A stretch of 64,000 bases of DNA, taken from assembly GCA_934047225.1 (NCBI GenBank), contig OW204000.1, positions 16,386,001 to 16,450,000 on the forward strand. Reading direction: 5' to 3'. The stretch is from Ypsolopha sequella. Taxonomy: Eukaryota; Arthropoda; Insecta; Lepidoptera; Ypsolophidae. Shown in pieces: positions 36,078 through 46,700 of this stretch (the stretch's first letter is position 1; each line of letters begins with the position of its first letter). The position numbers and the translations under genes are program-made. The notes under the pieces are model-generated. The model was not told the DNA's origin, ran no database searches, and was given only the letters and a program-made list of their open reading frames with translations.

Positions 36078-36304
36078 ACAAGGTGACTTTTTGATCATCG
36101 TCCAAATTCATACTTGAGGTTTGGTAAGTGATCAGCATCATAAACCAATAAATAATAGTGATTCACTCAGGACTGGGAGTGAGTTACTATGGGAAGTCGA
36201 AATTTCATTATACGAATTTCACAAAAATCGTTATCGATTCATGATGCTGATCACTTACCAAGCCTCTAGTATGAATTTGGACGATGATCAAAAAGTCACC
36301 TTGT
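36078..36304. mobile_element. MITE with long inverted ends (ACAAGGTGAC family)
   Basis: Left ACAAGGTGACTTTTTGATCA and right TGATCAAAAAGTCACCTTGT are exact inverse copies, and pairing continues for more than 60 bp through TCGTCCAAATTCATACT and TTGGTAAGTGATCAGCATCA. 227 bp, non-coding. A diverged relative with the same CAAATTCATACTGGAGGCTT block is at 43370-43530. The 89-codon plus frame is repeat-derived. Confidence 0.85.
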
Positions 36305-36454
36305 ATAGTACTCTATATCGGTGTGTTTGTAAATCTTCGTATATTATTTATGTGATTTTCAATGCGTTTGCCCTCCAGACGGAAAATTAGCATGATTTTA
36401 ATTAATAAAATATATGTGTAACCATTCGGCTTTTCTTTATATATTGACAATTAT

Positions 36455-36588
36455 AAAAGTAGTGATTAATATAAATACATGAAGACCAGATATATTTCGA
36501 GCCAATGCAACTGACGCCGAGCCCATAGGGTTCGAAATATGTCTTACTTTCATGTATTTATGTGTTTATATTGATTAATACTGTTATA
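36455..36588. mobile_element. Hairpin MITE
   Basis: Left arm AGTAGTGATTAATATAAATA and CATGAAGACCAGATATATTT; right arm AAATATGTCTTACTTTCATG and TGTTTATATTGATTAATACT. The arms pair over about 45 bp with small gaps around a GC-rich centre. Confidence 0.65.
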
Positions 36589-36756
36589 TTATGATTTATT
36601 GCTTTTTTAATTCAAGTTTTATTTCCATAGATTCATGAAGATAAAACGAAAATTCAAGAAACGAAGAAAGAAGAATCTACAGTGAGGAATTACGAAACTG
36701 GTTTTCATAATGATTTGACAGATTGTTCAGTATTCTGAGATCATTGTGAAAGCTGA

Positions 36757-37000
36757 TTTTGTTCCTGTGTCGACGATTGAAGATCACGAGATGAAGGAAA
36801 CATAGCTTGCATCGTCATTTTGTTCCTGTGTCGACGATTGAAGATCACGAGATGAAGGAAACATAGCTTGCATCGTCATTTTGTTCCTGTGTCGACGATT
36901 GAAGATCACGAGATGAAGGAAACATAGCTTGCATCGTCATTTTGTTCCTGTGTCGACGATTGAAGATCACGAGATGAAGGAAACATAGCTTGCATCGTCA
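36757..37000 (+). repeat. 61-bp tandem repeat, four identical units
   Basis: Four head-to-tail units starting at 36757, 36818, 36879 and 36940 show no difference that I can see. Each unit contains GTGTCGACGATTGAAGATCA and GAAACATAGCTTGCATCGTC. Lack of any divergence implies very recent duplication or an assembly effect. No frame remains open through it (TAG in the AAACATAGC part). Confidence 0.9.
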
Positions 37001-37740
37001 TTTTGCTTTTTTACTGAGTTTTCGTAAATAATAAATTAAATCTTTATGGTTCTATACAACTTTAAATTTTGTGGAACATGATAATTTTGTTTTTTAAATA
37101 GGTAGGTGGGAACTGAAAAATATTTATTGCTGATGAGAACTGGTGATCATTGAATGAAGTAACTATAGGCAAGCACAGCTTCTCACAGTTGTAATCTTTA
37201 GTGAACAAGAAAATTTGGCAGCTAAGGGTGTACAAATTTGAAAAAAAGATAACCTCTTAGAAAGGCAACTTGAAATTTATATCAGTTCCTCTAAAAAGGC
37301 TGCTTTGTATGAATCATATTATGATTCTGTTGTAATGACGTATCTTTTGCACGCATGAAGAAACTGACTCTATCCTACTTTCAAATCATTTCGTGATTCA
37401 CCCAAGTTGGCCTTTTTAGTTTTTATCATTTTGCACGTATATCAGGAAGAGCGATCCCGATTGATCGGGTGCTTCGTCTGCTAGTCAGGCGCAAGTTGCT
37501 TGAACTTTTATATCTAAAAAAGATGCAATTTTGGGACCTGCTACCTCCCAAGTCTCAGACTGGGTTTGCCTTAAGTTACTTTTTTGATCAGCACCCAAAG
37601 CACCTACAGGCATACTTAAAGTACCACTGAGTTAATCTAGACACTCCGAATGTTATATTTCACAAACCATTTCGAGATACTTTTGACCCCCCATAACTTA
37701 TTTCCTACTGGACCTACGAAGTTGCAGTTTTGCGTCGATG
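37001..37740. other. Non-coding stretch
   Basis: No coding motif or RNA gene was recognised. Its right border is the TTAA of copy F. Confidence 0.35.
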
Positions 37741-38165
37741 TTAAGGCGATATGCGAAAAAAATACGGGTATTTCTTTTCTGTGTATATCATGAAATACAC
37801 GGAAAATTTTAATAAATTTCTGGTATATGCATTTTGACTATATAATCTAGGGTTTTGAAATTGGAAAACATGTTTAGATAAATTTTCCTCGATAGAAATA
37901 ATTGTTGAAATGAGGTCTTCAAACACACTTTTTCTCCTTGTTTGACGAATAGGAACCATATACAGAACTTAAACATATTTTATTAGGTGTGTTTCAAACA
38001 ATATCTAGAGATTTGATATTTGAAATTTTGCTAGCTATTTTAGTTGATTTAATAAAAATATAAAAGCAACTTTTTTCCCTTTTGCCCTGAATCCGTCCCT
38101 CTCGTACCGCGCGATTTTTCGCTTGGAGTGACAGTGACAAAAATAAAATTCGCATAGCCTCTTAA
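37741..38165 (+). mobile_element. TTAA-family element, copy F
   Basis: TTAA at 37741 and 38162; left TTAAGGCGATATGCGAAAAA, right TTCGCATAGCCTCTTAA. 425 bp. Signature region CCGTCCCTCTCGTACCGCGC and CTTGGAGTGACAGTGAC. The inner tract CTCGATAGAAATAATTGTTG is shared with copy D. Confidence 0.8.
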
Positions 38166-38547
38166 GGTCTCCGCAACTATTTCATGTATAAAACTTTAAC
38201 AGTGCTTGAGAAAATCACGTCCAAAATCACAACTTTTATCACTGACTGACTCACTCGTATAAAACCTAAAGCACTTCCAGGTAACCCAGAAAATTGAAAT
38301 TTTTCAAAAATGTAGGTCATTGTGCGTTTACAAAGGGAAAATTCAGAAAATTTGTTATATTTAATTATTGTAGAAGTTAAAAAGAACCAACTTAATTAGA
38401 CCCTTTGGATACATATTGTTCAATCCATTTTAAGTGTCAATTTAAGTTGGTAATTACAACAGATTCTTATTATACTCGCGCTGATATAACCGCGGCAAAA
38501 GGTTATTAAAATATGTGTTAAGTATGTACAACACACCAAAAATTAAA
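38166..38547. other. Non-coding, start of a TGACTGACTCACT-type repeat
   Basis: ATCACTGACTGACTCACTCG at about 38239 followed by ...CTTCCAGGTAACCCAGAAAA resembles the repeat classes at 41573 and 54925. No gene. Confidence 0.35.
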
Positions 38548-38853
38548 ATGTGAAAAAGGGGCCGAGTTCAGTACAAAGGCAGTACAGGATTGTCGGCTTC
38601 GCCGAAAAAGGATTGGGATCAAATTGGGTGCCGAGGTTTATGGAGGTTCTTTCAGTCATAACTGTAATAATGTGCAACGTTCTTCAGTTGTTTTAAAAGA
38701 AAGTTTGTTAATACTAAATAAACAATGCTTAAGTTTAAACGGTTACATCATAATTGCATGCAAGTAATTTACTATGAAAACTTGCCAAGGTATATATATT
38801 CAGTAACAAGGACCTGTACCGCCTTTGTACTGAACTCGGCCCCTTTTTCACAT
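38548..38853. mobile_element. MITE with GGGGCCGAGTTCAGTAC ends
   Basis: Left ATGTGAAAAAGGGGCCGAGT continuing TCAGTACAAAGGC..GTACAGG; right is the inverse (CCTGTACCGCCTTTGTACTG, then CCCCTTTTTCACAT). Arms of about 43 bp with one base missing on one side. 306 bp, non-coding. Confidence 0.85.
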
Positions 38854-40180
38854 TTATGTTTTTGAGGGGATATAATGTCGCCGTATGTCATTCATTCTCA
38901 TGATTTTTTCCAAAAGTCAGACTTTTCAAAGTATACTTACTTACCTCTTTCGTTGGAGATGGTATAATATTTTACAATAAACTTCCAAAGGAAGTCCTTA
39001 TTTTGTCAGAGAATAAGTTAAACTGTATATTAAGCAGGGCCTATTGAAAAAGGCATATAAATAAATGAATATGTGGACGATAATGAAGCATGGTGTTATA
39101 GTAATAATAGTGTAATTTATAATTTCGTAACTTATGGTTCCTTTAAGGCCCTACGCATCCGACACAACAACCGTAATAACTAATAAGCGATTTTGAATAT
39201 TGTCAGAAAGTCTACATTAGAACGCTCGCTTCGTGCGCTGTGGACGCGCATAATCAGTAAATTTGCGAAGTTTTTCTGGAATTTCTGAAAAATTATTGAG
39301 AAATAAATAAAAATGGGTCGATAAATGTCTTTAATTACCTGTACACCTTTGCTATAAACACATTTATTCGCAGTTTGAGGAGCTTACTTTGCGATTTTTT
39401 TCTATGGAGCGAAGTTAACTCAATTACGTTTTCAGATCTACTTGTATTTAAAGTATATCCTCTATTGTAACATATATTTTACTTGTATTTGAATGAGATA
39501 TTGAACTGACAATATTAATTAAACAAAATGCTCATTTTGGAATGACAGGGCCTTAAGAACTTGACATAAATTAATTAATAGATAAACGGACTGTATGAGG
39601 AGATAGACTACATGAGACAGGTGGAATAAGATATGTATATGTTTTTGTCGTAAATTCCTGCTGTCTTGTAGTAGATTGCAAGTACTTTGTAAATAAAATG
39701 GTAACAAAGACACGATCTTGCTAAGTTACTTGCCCTTCTGGCTAATCGAATGGGTGGAGTTAGATATATATTTATTTATAGCATATTTTTATGTATCAAT
39801 TTTGTTGTATTTATTGCATTATGTAGATATATATATAATATTATTTATTCCTAAACCTATTTTTTACTTGTGCAAGTATGTATATCATTTTAATAAATTT
39901 ATGTAAGCCTAATTTTAATTGTTTTTAATCTATTTCCCCGTATTAGATTGTTTTTTAAGATTATAATATGGCTTGTAAAAAGTGTTCTACAAAGTAAACT
40001 ATTTGAAACTTCAATTCGATGGCTTGAACTGCTTTTTCGCGAAAAAACGCGCTTTTTCCTGAAAAGCCGCATTATGGCGTAAAAGCCGCCCCATTGCGCG
40101 ATAATTTTAAATTATTTCGCTTAAAACCTGACATCTTCATAAATCAATTACGAAAGTCTTTCACCAAAAAGTCAAAGGTA
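38854..40180. other. A+T-rich non-coding stretch
   Basis: The open frames at 39519-39906 are hydrophobic low-complexity translations of AT-rich DNA. No gene was recognised. Confidence 0.4.
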
Positions 40181-40285
40181 GGTGCGACGACGAGCGAAGC
40201 GAGGAGCGTGTTAGATTTACCTACATGTAAATAAATTTGGGGAGCCGAGCAAAGCGGATCGGAGCGAGGCGACCCTCCCCAGGTT
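40181..40285. repeat. GAGCGAAGCGAGG repeat fragment
   Basis: GGTGCGACGACGAGCGAAGC here matches the insert at 2000-2167, and CGGATCGGAGCGAGGCGACC corresponds to GGCGGAACGAGGCAAGCC there. So the two loci are copies of one short interspersed element; no target duplication is visible around this copy. Confidence 0.55.
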
Positions 40286-40644
40286 TAACAGAAAATAATT
40301 TCGTATGATCGCGGGGTCAGCCTCGGTTATTCAATTCGGTTGTTCACGAAAAAGTAAGCTTTTTCTCGGAAAATCAGATTACGCGGTCATACAACGACAA
40401 TACATTGACATGAAACATCTATGAATAGAAGTAGGTATTCAGATTTCTTACAATCTTTATTTATCTATTGTCTGACGAATACCGTTCCGATGAACATATT
40501 TCAAAGATCAATGATTGGTAAATATGTAAGCCGTGATATGTACGTACAAGATAAGATCGCAACGCCACGCCCCAAGGCATAAAAAACGATAACACCTACT
40601 CCGTACTAAATTATCCACAAACTTTTATTTTGTTAAACTATTAA

Positions 40645-40790
40645 AGCATCGGTAGCTTAGTTGGTAGATTATGAGACCCGCAGATTTGTGTCCTGCGCGC
40701 CGGTTGAGCTTACACAATGAGCTTTACACTTTCTGAACGGTGAAGTTAAACACTTATGAGGTAAGCCCTAAAAGGCTTGTAGCCGAAGTA
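40645..40790 (+). mobile_element. tRNA-derived SINE fragment
   Basis: GGTAGCTTAGTTGGTAGA resembles a Pol III A box in a tRNA D-arm. A decayed B box (GGTTGAGC) lies about 45 bp on, and the body continues CTGAACGGTGAAG, a sequence seen also at 46514. The tRNA stems do not pair, so this is not a functional tRNA. Confidence 0.5.
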
Positions 40791-42179
40791 CATTAGGACG
40801 TGACGATTTAGATCCTTTTAATCAAAGTATACATTGTTACAAAAGTAAACTGAAAAAGATTATGTGAAAATGGATCTGTCTTTTCTCAGTAACTAATAAT
40901 TTTGCCTCTGTCTGTTTTGCTGTACCGATATTTAAATTTTAAGGACATGCTTTGTATTCTGTTATAGTATCATTGTTTATCTATTCATGGAAACTTTGTT
41001 GGAATATGTATTATATATTAGTGTTATATTTATAAGTTTAAACAAATAAAAATTGAAAATTGACTTTTTGTCTTTTAAACCATAGAAAAACAGTTAAATA
41101 AATTTAATTATTTAACTGTTTTTCTATGTAATTATAATCATTTATAAGTTTTAATACTTCTGTTTGTTTCCTTAAAAATAAAATAAAACTGGTGAAAAAG
41201 CCTTCAGCCCACACACACTTCTGACAACCTCTTTGGCCCCCCAAGTCATTGTCATGCTCACATGTTTTTTTGTTTCTATGTAACCTACATATATTATGTA
41301 GTACAGCCTGGCAAAAAAAAAAACGAAAATGAAACACGGATTTAGAAAACAATGCACGCAGCGCAATTTTATCATACGAGTATCCATAGATCTACAACTT
41401 TACTTTTTTGCCCGACTGTTCACTTATTTTAAAACTCGTTATTTTTCCTTCACAAGGGGATACAATTAAACAAATTAATATATAACACATGACGGTAAGC
41501 TATTGGTCCCGGGTCCGAGTCCTTTAATAATATAATAACTAAATCAATCAATCAATGTGAATAAAAGGCTTTGTACTGAGTGAGTGAGTGACTGACTGAC
41601 TGACAGAAACACGTACATCCCAAACCGCTGGACGTAGAAATTTGATATTTGGAGGGTATGTTAACAGAGGGTTGAAAATGCACCCTAAGAAAGGATTTTG
41701 GAAACTTCGCATCACAAGGGGTTCAAAAAACGGGGACAACGTTTTAACAAAAATCCTCCATTTTGCTGACCCTTCACGCTAGGCAGTCACTATTTTTGAA
41801 GCAGTCGCCTGAGATAAAATAAACTACACGTGTTTCAGGATTTTCCGAACTTTACAAAACTGAAAGCTCCCTGAAGCTCCGCTTTTCATAAAAAATAAGG
41901 AAAATTGTGATATTTAGCTATAAAACGGTAGTGTTTGGGCTTTTTCAAGTCGTCTTGCAAAGGATTGAGCATACGTCCAGGATCTAAAGATGAAGTGGAA
42001 ACGGAACTTTCAAGCGTCAATAGTAGGAATATCATGTTTGGACTCTCTCGATCTGTCTTTCTGAAAGCATTTACAATCCATGGCAACTCCACAGGGTGGT
42101 TCGATTATTAACTTTTTCGTATTTTCGTTTGACTGAAATGTAGAAGAAAGTTTTATTTTAGCTTTGAGATTTTATAAAA
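40791..42179. other. Non-coding, with a 21-bp-stem hairpin at 41083-41128
   Basis: At 41083 CATAGAAAAACAGTTAAATA is followed almost at once by its inverse TATTTAACTGTTTTTCTATG. At 41573 GAGTGAGTGAGTGACTGACT starts a decayed repeat (..CCGCTGGACGTAGAAATTTG). Diverged repeat units sharing GGGCTTTTTCAAG...GTCTT occur at 41937 and, downstream, 42520. No gene. Confidence 0.45.
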
Positions 42180-42392
42180 ATGCAGTTTTCCTTAATTTTA
42201 ATTTCCTTAATTTTTCTAACTTCCATCGCCTTGGGGGCTACTATTTACTCAAAAAATATGGAAAAAACGTCAAATAATTTTTATCGTCTTCTAAAACATA
42301 TTTTCCGCACTGGCCCGAAACTAAAATACGAAAAAGTAAAAAAAAACACCCCACAACGGGCATCGATAAGAAGACGTATTTATTATACGTAA
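42180..42392 (+). CDS. Possible small secreted cationic peptide (70 residues)
   Basis: The frame begins MQFSLILISLIFLTSIALG, a classic signal-peptide profile with a likely cut near residues 19-20. The mature part is Lys/Arg-rich (about 14 basic versus 2 acidic residues) with no Cys and ends IRRRIYYT. The start context (AAAAATGC) is acceptable. The region around it is full of diverged repeats, the opposite strand is also open, and no intron or poly(A) signal supports expression, so a chance frame is quite possible. A retroposed fragment has landed right at its stop codon without changing it. Confidence 0.3.
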   Translation: MQFSLILISLIFLTSIALGATIYSKNMEKTSNNFYRLLKHIFRTGPKLKYEKVKKNTPQRASIRRRIYYT

Positions 42393-42501
42393 TTTGTAGT
42401 ATGGGCAATTCTTCCAGGATGACCACCGGGAGTGGCAAAGTCCTGGAAAGGCTTATGTCCAGCAGTGGACGAACTAGGCTGATGGATGGATACGTAATTT
42501 G
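42386..42501 (+). mobile_element. 5'-truncated LINE/SINE 3' end with 11-bp target duplication
   Basis: TACGTAATTTG is present at 42386-42396 and 42491-42501. The 94 bp between are the 3' end of the same element as 12293-12662 in opposite orientation (AGTGGACGAACTAGGCTGATG, tail GATGGATGGA). A clear target-primed insertion. Confidence 0.85.
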
Positions 42502-43369
42502 GTGGCGTTTTTGAGATATGTGGGCTATTTCAAGCCGTCTTTGGGAAATGGTTGACAGAACATGCTGCTGACCAGTGTCTGAAGATGGAGTAAAAACTGA
42601 ACTGTTTGTAGAATATCAGTAGAGAAGAAGATGCTGATATATTTGAAGATAGTAATAAAAATCATCACATTCTTATTGAAGGTATAAAATTTATTATACC
42701 CTTATTAATATATAATCTTCGACTGTGTAATCGTTCATAATTAATATTTGCTAAACAAAACATCCCTGAAGAACAGTTTGTCTTTTTCATCCAGAGTCTG
42801 ATGATGAAGTGCCAAACATGGAACTCCTCACCTTTTAAAGAATAAATAGGCAGGTACTATTGGTCTGTGTATAGAACAGTTCCGTGACTGTCTGACAGAC
42901 AACGCATTACCTAACTAAACCGCTGAAGATGGAAACAACTTCATTAGAAAGTGCAGCGGTGCACTAAAAAGGATTTTACGAAAATCAACCCCTTAAGACG
43001 CTATGAGAAAAATTTTCCGCTGTCGAGTGGGCGGAGACTAGCTGGATCAGAGGGGCGCACCCCCGCTTCACTACATCGCGTGAATTCGCATGTCGCACTG
43101 ACCGACCGCGACGCTCGAAGTGTGTGGGAACAGAACGTGCATGGAGACGCGTATGCATTTTTAACTTGTCAATTTCAATTATATTTTAAGAAAAAGTTGA
43201 AGTATATTATGTCACCGTTAGATTTTAAAATGCGATAGTTTATAATTTCACTACTAAAATTATAATTTCACGGTAGGTTTTTTTTATAAACTACCCTACC
43301 CTAACAAAGCATAATGATAAACTATTGGATTTTTCAATCTCACGTTGAAACAAAAATGACTTTTAAATC
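42502..43369. other. Non-coding repeat-rich stretch
   Basis: Contains diverged units related to 41937 (GGGCTATTTCAAGCCGTCTT at about 42521 and a TCTGATGATGAAGTG-like piece at 42796). The 95-codon frame 42951-43238 has no motif. Confidence 0.35.
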
Positions 43370-43530
43370 CAAATTCATACTAATTCATACTGGAGGCTTG
43401 GTAAGTGACAGTATCATGATTTGTGAAATTAATTTATATATTTTTTTTTCATCTTCCATACAACACGCAGTCTCGAGTGAATGACTAAGGGAAGTCACCA
43501 AGCTTCCAGTATGAATTTGGACGATGAATA
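43370..43530. mobile_element. MITE related to 36078-36304
   Basis: TCATACTGGAGGCTTGGTAA on the left pairs with ACCAAGCTTCCAGTATGAAT on the right, followed by TTGGACGATGA. These blocks match the inner arm of the 36078 element (CAAATTCATACT, TTGGTAAGTGA). The outer ends are lost. Confidence 0.65.
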
Positions 43531-43701
43531 AAAATTAAAAGAAATATTACCATGAGATGCAAATAGTATTTTTTTGTATAACGGCTGAACGGATTTAGAT
43601 GGAATTTGATATAGATATTTCCTAGGTCGTAAATGACATAAGTAGGTAAGTAGGTATGGTCACTAAATAATGCATAAGACAGGTAAAAATATATATTTTA
43701 A

Positions 43702-46700
43702 TTAAAAATCAAAAAAATTTAAAATGTCTGTTTTGATTTTTTCTTTTGGCTCGCGTAAATTTTTTGAATTGTTGGGGTCTTCATTCTGTCCGTTTTCTTT
43801 GCCTGCATTTTCTTTATTTATCTTTTTTACGTAAGATGGCTCTCGAATTGCTCTACCTCTCGTGAATCGCGGGTCTACTAATTCTGGCAATATACAGTCC
43901 ATATAAAAGGTGGATAAGTAGGGTGCCATACGTTCCTCCCAAAACTGATCATCTTTTTCAATGACTTCTATTTTGATTTTTTGATCGCCGTACCACACCG
44001 CTAGTATACACTTCGGTATTTTGCAAACATGCATTTGTCCTTGTACTTGCATAAACCAGTCTGAATTTTTGTTGACATAGATTTGTCCAGATTTTTTATC
44101 CATTTTCCAGAAATGCATTTTACCTTGTATTATGGCTTCATCGATTCCAATCTTAAAGGCTGTCATTGGACATTTTATTTCTACCAATGTGTTTTCTGCA
44201 AAAATAATTCCATCAGGATTAGCTCCTAAAAATGGTTGATTCTCATCAATGAAGAGTCCGCACAGCTCTATTTTTACTTTGAGCATGTCAGACAGTTGTT
44301 CTCGAGCTATCTTTTCATGCATGTTTCCATGATTAATGGATGCCACGTGACTTATATTCGGCTGGTATAACATGTTTTTTACCATGTTAGTGCAAGGATT
44401 AGTTTTTCTTCTTTTGACAACTTTGCCAAAGTTGGAACTTGTTAAAAGTTTTCTTCGCAATTCCATCCATTCACCAGATTCATTCTGTAGTTTAGTCGTT
44501 TCTTCGATTTCTCGTCGCTCTTCCTCTGATTTTTCCAGATTTTTCAGAAAAGTCATCTTTGCCATTTCAAATGTTTCAGTATCCATATCGGGACTGTCAA
44601 CATTTTCTCCATAGTTGAGATCAGTATTTTTTTGTACAAGACTCCGATTCTTCTTTCTCAGTATTTTTTTGTTCTGTTCTCTTTTCTTTTCGATGCTTTC
44701 TTCAAATGTCTTAAGTCTTTTTGATGGTGGACCTTGGTTTAGTTTATTGTGAACCGTAGTATATATTTTGCCACTATTAAAAGAAACTACAGCGCCTGCA
44801 CATCTCCCTTGATATGAACGTCTCAATGCATAATTGACACGTTTGCCACCCACAAATTTAGCGATGACTCCATTAAAACGCTCAACAACGTTACTATCGA
44901 CATTTTCTACTAGGCTTCTCGCTTGCGAAGCAACATTTCCAACAATTGATCTAATCTGTGCCCAAATGCTGCACTTAAATATCTCATGTTTCACTTGTTG
45001 TGAAGTTTTGCTACAAACTGATTTATTGCAGTTGTCATGATTGCTATATGCATGTTGGACAGATACATTTATGTCGTGGTGCAATTTCTTGATACTATCT
45101 TGCTGCCTATTTTCATGATGATATTTTATAGTTTGACAAATGTATTTTCTGGCTGAAAGTATGCGTTCTGTTGTCACCATTTTCCTTTGTTTTGTCTCAA
45201 ACCGTGTGTTTAATTTCATTTGCTGCAACTTATTACAAAAATTCCTTAAAATATGATTGCGGCAACCAATTTTTTCTACTGTAATATCTGGGTAAGGTCG
45301 AGCTTTTAAAATCTTTGCATATGTGCTGCTATCTCCATCTGCTATAAACCTTGAATAAATGACCTGATGCATCTCTATTGATCGCTTGAATCCTTCTACT
45401 AGGATCTCCGATTCCATAGCTGTAGAAGGGCCGCTGAAATTTCTGTAGCAGGTATGTTGTTTAGCAGCCTCACCACGTTTTTCGGCTCTTGCGCAGATGC
45501 AGCAATATTTATTTTTAACAGCAAAAAACAACACTTTCCCAAACCGCCTCCCGATTATAGAAGCAGCTCCTGAAAGTGCAGCGTAATTGGTCTTGTATGA
45601 TCTCTTGCACCAGCAACCGTCGATGATAACATCTATAACAGGTATGCCATCTTTGGTGACCCTTCCTTCTGCAATAGCAGCTTGTTTTTCTTCTTCTCCA
45701 GCCTTTTTCATCTCATCTAAAGACGTTTCTTCCCAGGCCTGGCAAACTTCATCGTGTGATTTTTCATACAGGTAGGGTGATAAGAGAGGTAAATCTAAAG
45801 CAGCTGTAAAATTGTGCAACTGTGCGTTTCCACAGCCAGCAACCATAGCACCGGTTACAGCATTCTTGTTTAAATTTTCTTCAGAATTTTTGATTTTGAA
45901 TTCTGTGTTGCACATGGAGCATGAGTATACAAACAGGGAATTTAGACCTTTCTGTACTTCTCTGACAAGCCTTAGCGTACTGAGATTGCACTCAAATAAT
46001 GATTCATGTTCTGAAATTCGCTTAAGTTCTTTTGTAAAATAATCCATATCTATTATTCGGTGACCAACGTAGGATGATTCCTGTAAAAAAAAAAAATAGA
46101 TAACGGCTATTGGGAACTAATTACAACGTACAAGCAAATTATTACAAAAAACACTAATTTATGTATCAAAATTCATATTGGATACATGGCAGTGGCGTGT
46201 ATTGAACTTCTTACACATTTTTGGACCGTTTTGTTTTCTAATGTACTATGGGCTTGCGATATGTCAGCATGTTTTCTGAAAATATATTAAATAGCACTGT
46301 AATTTTCTGCTATGCACAATGCAAAAGCACATGAATGATACGAGAAAGATATAAATTTAACATTAATATAGATTTCCAAACAACTAATTGGTGCTTCCAG
46401 GACCGGGGGGTCGAACCTGGATCTCAAGGTTGAGAAGCCAGCATTCTACCACCTGAGCTACCAGCGCTTATTTATATTACCTAAAAAGAATACTATTATA
46501 CTATTATTAGTATTACCTAATATGAACGGTGAAGGAAAACATCGTGAAGAAACCTGCATGCCCTAAAAAGCGTGTATTTGTACCCGTGGAACGGCGATAG
46601 GGCTCACCACCCATTACGTTAGGGGGTAATAGTCGTCGGTGAAACGTAGGTGTACCGAGTATAGACTGAGACTTGCATTTCATAGTTCACACATGAGAAC

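Noticed and set aside
39718..39906. Hydrophobic 62-codon frame as a membrane protein
   Set aside because: The hydrophobicity comes from TTT/TAT/ATT-rich DNA; low complexity and no supporting signals.
40645..40720. A functional tRNA gene on the plus strand
   Set aside because: Only the D-arm/A box is preserved; the B box is decayed and the stems do not pair.
46393..46468. A functional tRNA gene on the minus strand
   Set aside because: A and B boxes are present, but acceptor and anticodon stems do not pair; treated as SINE head or tRNA pseudogene.
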